Shown here: positions 61,992 through 64,000 of the stretch, one piece after another | Numbering within the stretch: position 1 is the stretch's first letter | How the letters are laid out: each line of letters starts with the position of its first letter | Assembly (NCBI GenBank): GCA_036785705.1 | Contig: JAWUZG010000084.1 | Coordinates: forward strand, 4,895,001-4,959,000 | Origin: Acanthornis magna | Lineage: Eukaryota; Chordata; Aves; Passeriformes; Acanthizidae | Direction: 5' to 3' | Length of the DNA stretch: 64,000 bases | Made by a program: the position numbers and the translations under genes | Notes under the pieces: generated by a model | What the model was told of the DNA's origin: nothing | Seen by the model: only the letters and a program-made list of their open reading frames with translations | Database searches by the model: none

Positions 61992-64000
61992 CTGGGGGAG
62001 GGAAGGAGAGGAAGAAAATAAAGAGAAAGAAAAAAAAAAAATCTTTTCAAGTTGAAGCATTAGTCAGAGATTCCTAAAGCTCACACCAAGGCTGGGTAAG
62101 GCTCAAGTAATGCGGAAAGGAATTTTCAGCTTAGAAGGTAAAAATGAATTCCTTAAGAATGCTATTTTTACTTCTCAGGTAATTAAAAAAGTACATAACA
62201 CCCAGAGCCCTCAGGCATTACACTTGACCTACCGCCACCAGAGGGGATGTAAGACTTTCTAAATAGCTTCAAAGATGTACTGTAATTTTGGGAATTTAAG
62301 CCTGAAAAAAGCTGCCTGGTGGCAGCCACAAGATAATACGAAGCTTTCTGCATAAAATGCCACTGAAAAACAGACATCAAAGAGTTGAAGAACTCAAGAG
62401 TGAGACAAGACAACACCACACCAAACTGCACCCACACCCACAGAGAAGTTAACAACAGAATTTTCCTGAATAAGCACTCCGAGATCCACTGAGTGTCTGT
62501 GTTTGAAATCAAGCAGGAGCACGAAGCAAATAAACCAACTTTGTTTCATCAGAACCAGCCACAAAGCCAACTCATTTTCTTCCTCATCAGGAAGCTTTAG
62601 ATGGAAATACACCTGGGATCCACAACATGGGAAAGGCCTGGATGCTTGATCTGACTGTCAGAGCTGCTGGCAAAGCTGGAGGACATCTCAAGAAAGTAGG
62701 AAAAGATGAGCTTGTGCATCAACCTGGTAACCCAAGCTCGAAACACAGTTCAACGGCACAGCAAAGCATCCGTGCAGGTGAGTGACAGTGAGCTGAAGCA
62801 CAGCCTGACACAGGGGAAAAGGGTCATTCCCACGAGGAAGCAGCTCTGACAGTCACATCAAGAGCACTGCTAACAACTTCCTTGGGATAACTCATCTAAC
62901 CCAGAACACCAATGGGAAAACTAACAGCTGGGGAGGGCAATTGCTCAAGAACAGCAGAATAGGAAGTAACATGAATGAATGAATGAATCCAGGGGAGACC
63001 CTCACTAGAAGAACAGAGAGCAAACAAAACTATTGAATTACACTGAACTTGGATTTTTACATTTCTCAGAAGAAAATTAGTGAGGGAGAAATGACAGTTC
63101 CTTGAAGAAACTGAAGTTAAGAGTCACAATTCCAAACTATTCCAATGCAAATTAAATATGAAGGGCAATAACGAACAAACCTAGGTATATCAATACCGCT
63201 TCCACAATCTCAGAAAAACCCAAATTAAATATTATAAAAAGTAGAAATTAGTACATATTAATAATTATTCGTAAGAATAGAAGGAAAAAAGCTGAAGCAC
63301 AAAATCCATAGTATTTTAAATGCAGGGCATTTTTTATGTTTCCAAACACACCAAGAGAATTCAGCACTAATCAGGTGCTTTACACCTCCAGTCCTCCTTG
63401 ACAGGGTGATTGAAGACCTCAGCCTTGGAGAAGGAAACAAGAATTCAAACTGACTTTTGTCTGGTGAGCCTTATTCCAGGACACTTAAACTCCAAGACTG
63501 TTTTGATGAATTATCTCTGAGAGACCCACAAAGCAGCAAAACAAAGTTTATCTTTAAAATGGAAGAGCTGGGAACCAAGTCGACCTTATTCCAGTATTTT
63601 TTCCAAGAACTTTAGTAACCAAGCTTTTTAGCAGCACTGCTGTGGTGGGACACTGACATAGATGGGGGACAACCAATGTGAGCATCAAAAGGTAACTTGT
63701 TGTGGAAAGGAGAATCTGCACCAAATTACAGATGTCAAAAGACTTGGTGAATTCAATATCTGACCACATTCTATTATGCAAGGAAGGAAATTGTTTGTGT
63801 CCTTCTGGAATTTCATCCTGTATTTCGTTTTTCCCTTAGCTTGCTTCTCCAACTTAACAAGGCAGCTCTGAATTCTCTCGCTGTATCTGATGTCATCTGC
63901 ATAGATAATAAACTTCATTTTACTCTCAAATTCACCATCCAGACCAATTAAAAGTACTGAATAAATAAAAGGAGAGATAATTCTCTTCAAAACTCTGTTC
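61992..64000 (-). other. BMAL1 intron, incomplete at the window edge
   Basis: No further BMAL1 exon (for example one ending FVDQR) was found in the remaining 2 kb. Contains an (AATG)4-like run at 62972-62987 and a possible decayed CR1 fragment from about 63770. Confidence 0.7.
63770..64000 (-). mobile_element. Possible decayed CR1-type reverse-transcriptase fragment
   Basis: On the minus strand one frame reads FIYSVLLIGLDGEFESKMKF then I-YADDI, followed by IQSCLVKLEKQAKGKT and RMKFQKDT. The order and spacing resemble the CR1 ORF2 stretch with the F/YADD catalytic box, then 'IQRDLDKLEKWA' and 'MKFNKDKC'. The next sequence no longer fits, so the element is internally broken. Other LINE families cannot be excluded. 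Confidence 0.5.

Overview
The window is a piece of an animal nuclear genome, almost certainly a bird. Genes are split by GT-AG introns, the interspersed repeats include CR1 LINE 3' ends, and the decoded parathyroid hormone closely resembles chicken PTH. Three protein genes are supported by reading exons and splice phases through the sequence: PTH (+, complete), BTBD10 (+, complete) and the 3' half of BMAL1/ARNTL (-, running off the right edge). The order PTH-BTBD10-BMAL1 is the one known from human 11p15, so this is a conserved syntenic block.

Layout. Positions 1-20900 are gene-poor flanking DNA left of PTH, holding two clear CR1 3' ends (about 6.8-7.2 kb and 8.0-8.6 kb), a decayed CR1 (10.9-11.2 kb), a short LTR-like fragment and simple repeats; no exon was recognised there. 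PTH occupies about 20.9-25.0 kb: a promoter with a DR3 element resembling the avian negative vitamin D response element, a non-coding exon 1 ending at 21109, coding exon 2 (22276-22361) and coding exon 3 (23128-23392). From 25.05 to 27.0 kb I see nothing. A 20-bp-based minisatellite with a 99-bp higher-order repeat (27.06-27.57 kb) sits directly before a CpG island promoter with two palindromic TCTCGCGAGA elements, where BTBD10 starts.

BTBD10 has a non-coding first exon ending at 27983 and eight coding exons from 35176 to 54641 (474 codons plus stop, phases all consistent). Its 12.4-kb intron 2 contains a second, small CpG island near 41.5 kb that could be an alternative promoter. BTBD10 ends at a poly(A) signal at 55384; BMAL1 converges on it from the other strand with a candidate end near 55.7 kb, about 0.3 kb away. 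Seven BMAL1 coding exons (56235-61991) encode the rest of PAS-B and the whole C-terminal transactivation region to the FSDLPWPL terminus. From 61992 to the right edge is BMAL1 intron, with a possible decayed CR1 reverse-transcriptase fragment near the end.

The three genes do not form a pathway. PTH is a secreted calcium hormone, BTBD10 an intracellular BTB protein linked to AKT/PP2A signalling, and BMAL1 a circadian transcription factor. I found no novel multi-gene system. The observations most worth checking are the PTH vitamin D element with a shortened hormone, the higher-order minisatellite beside the BTBD10 promoter, a duplicated 3' splice site before the last BTBD10 exon, and the intronic CpG island.
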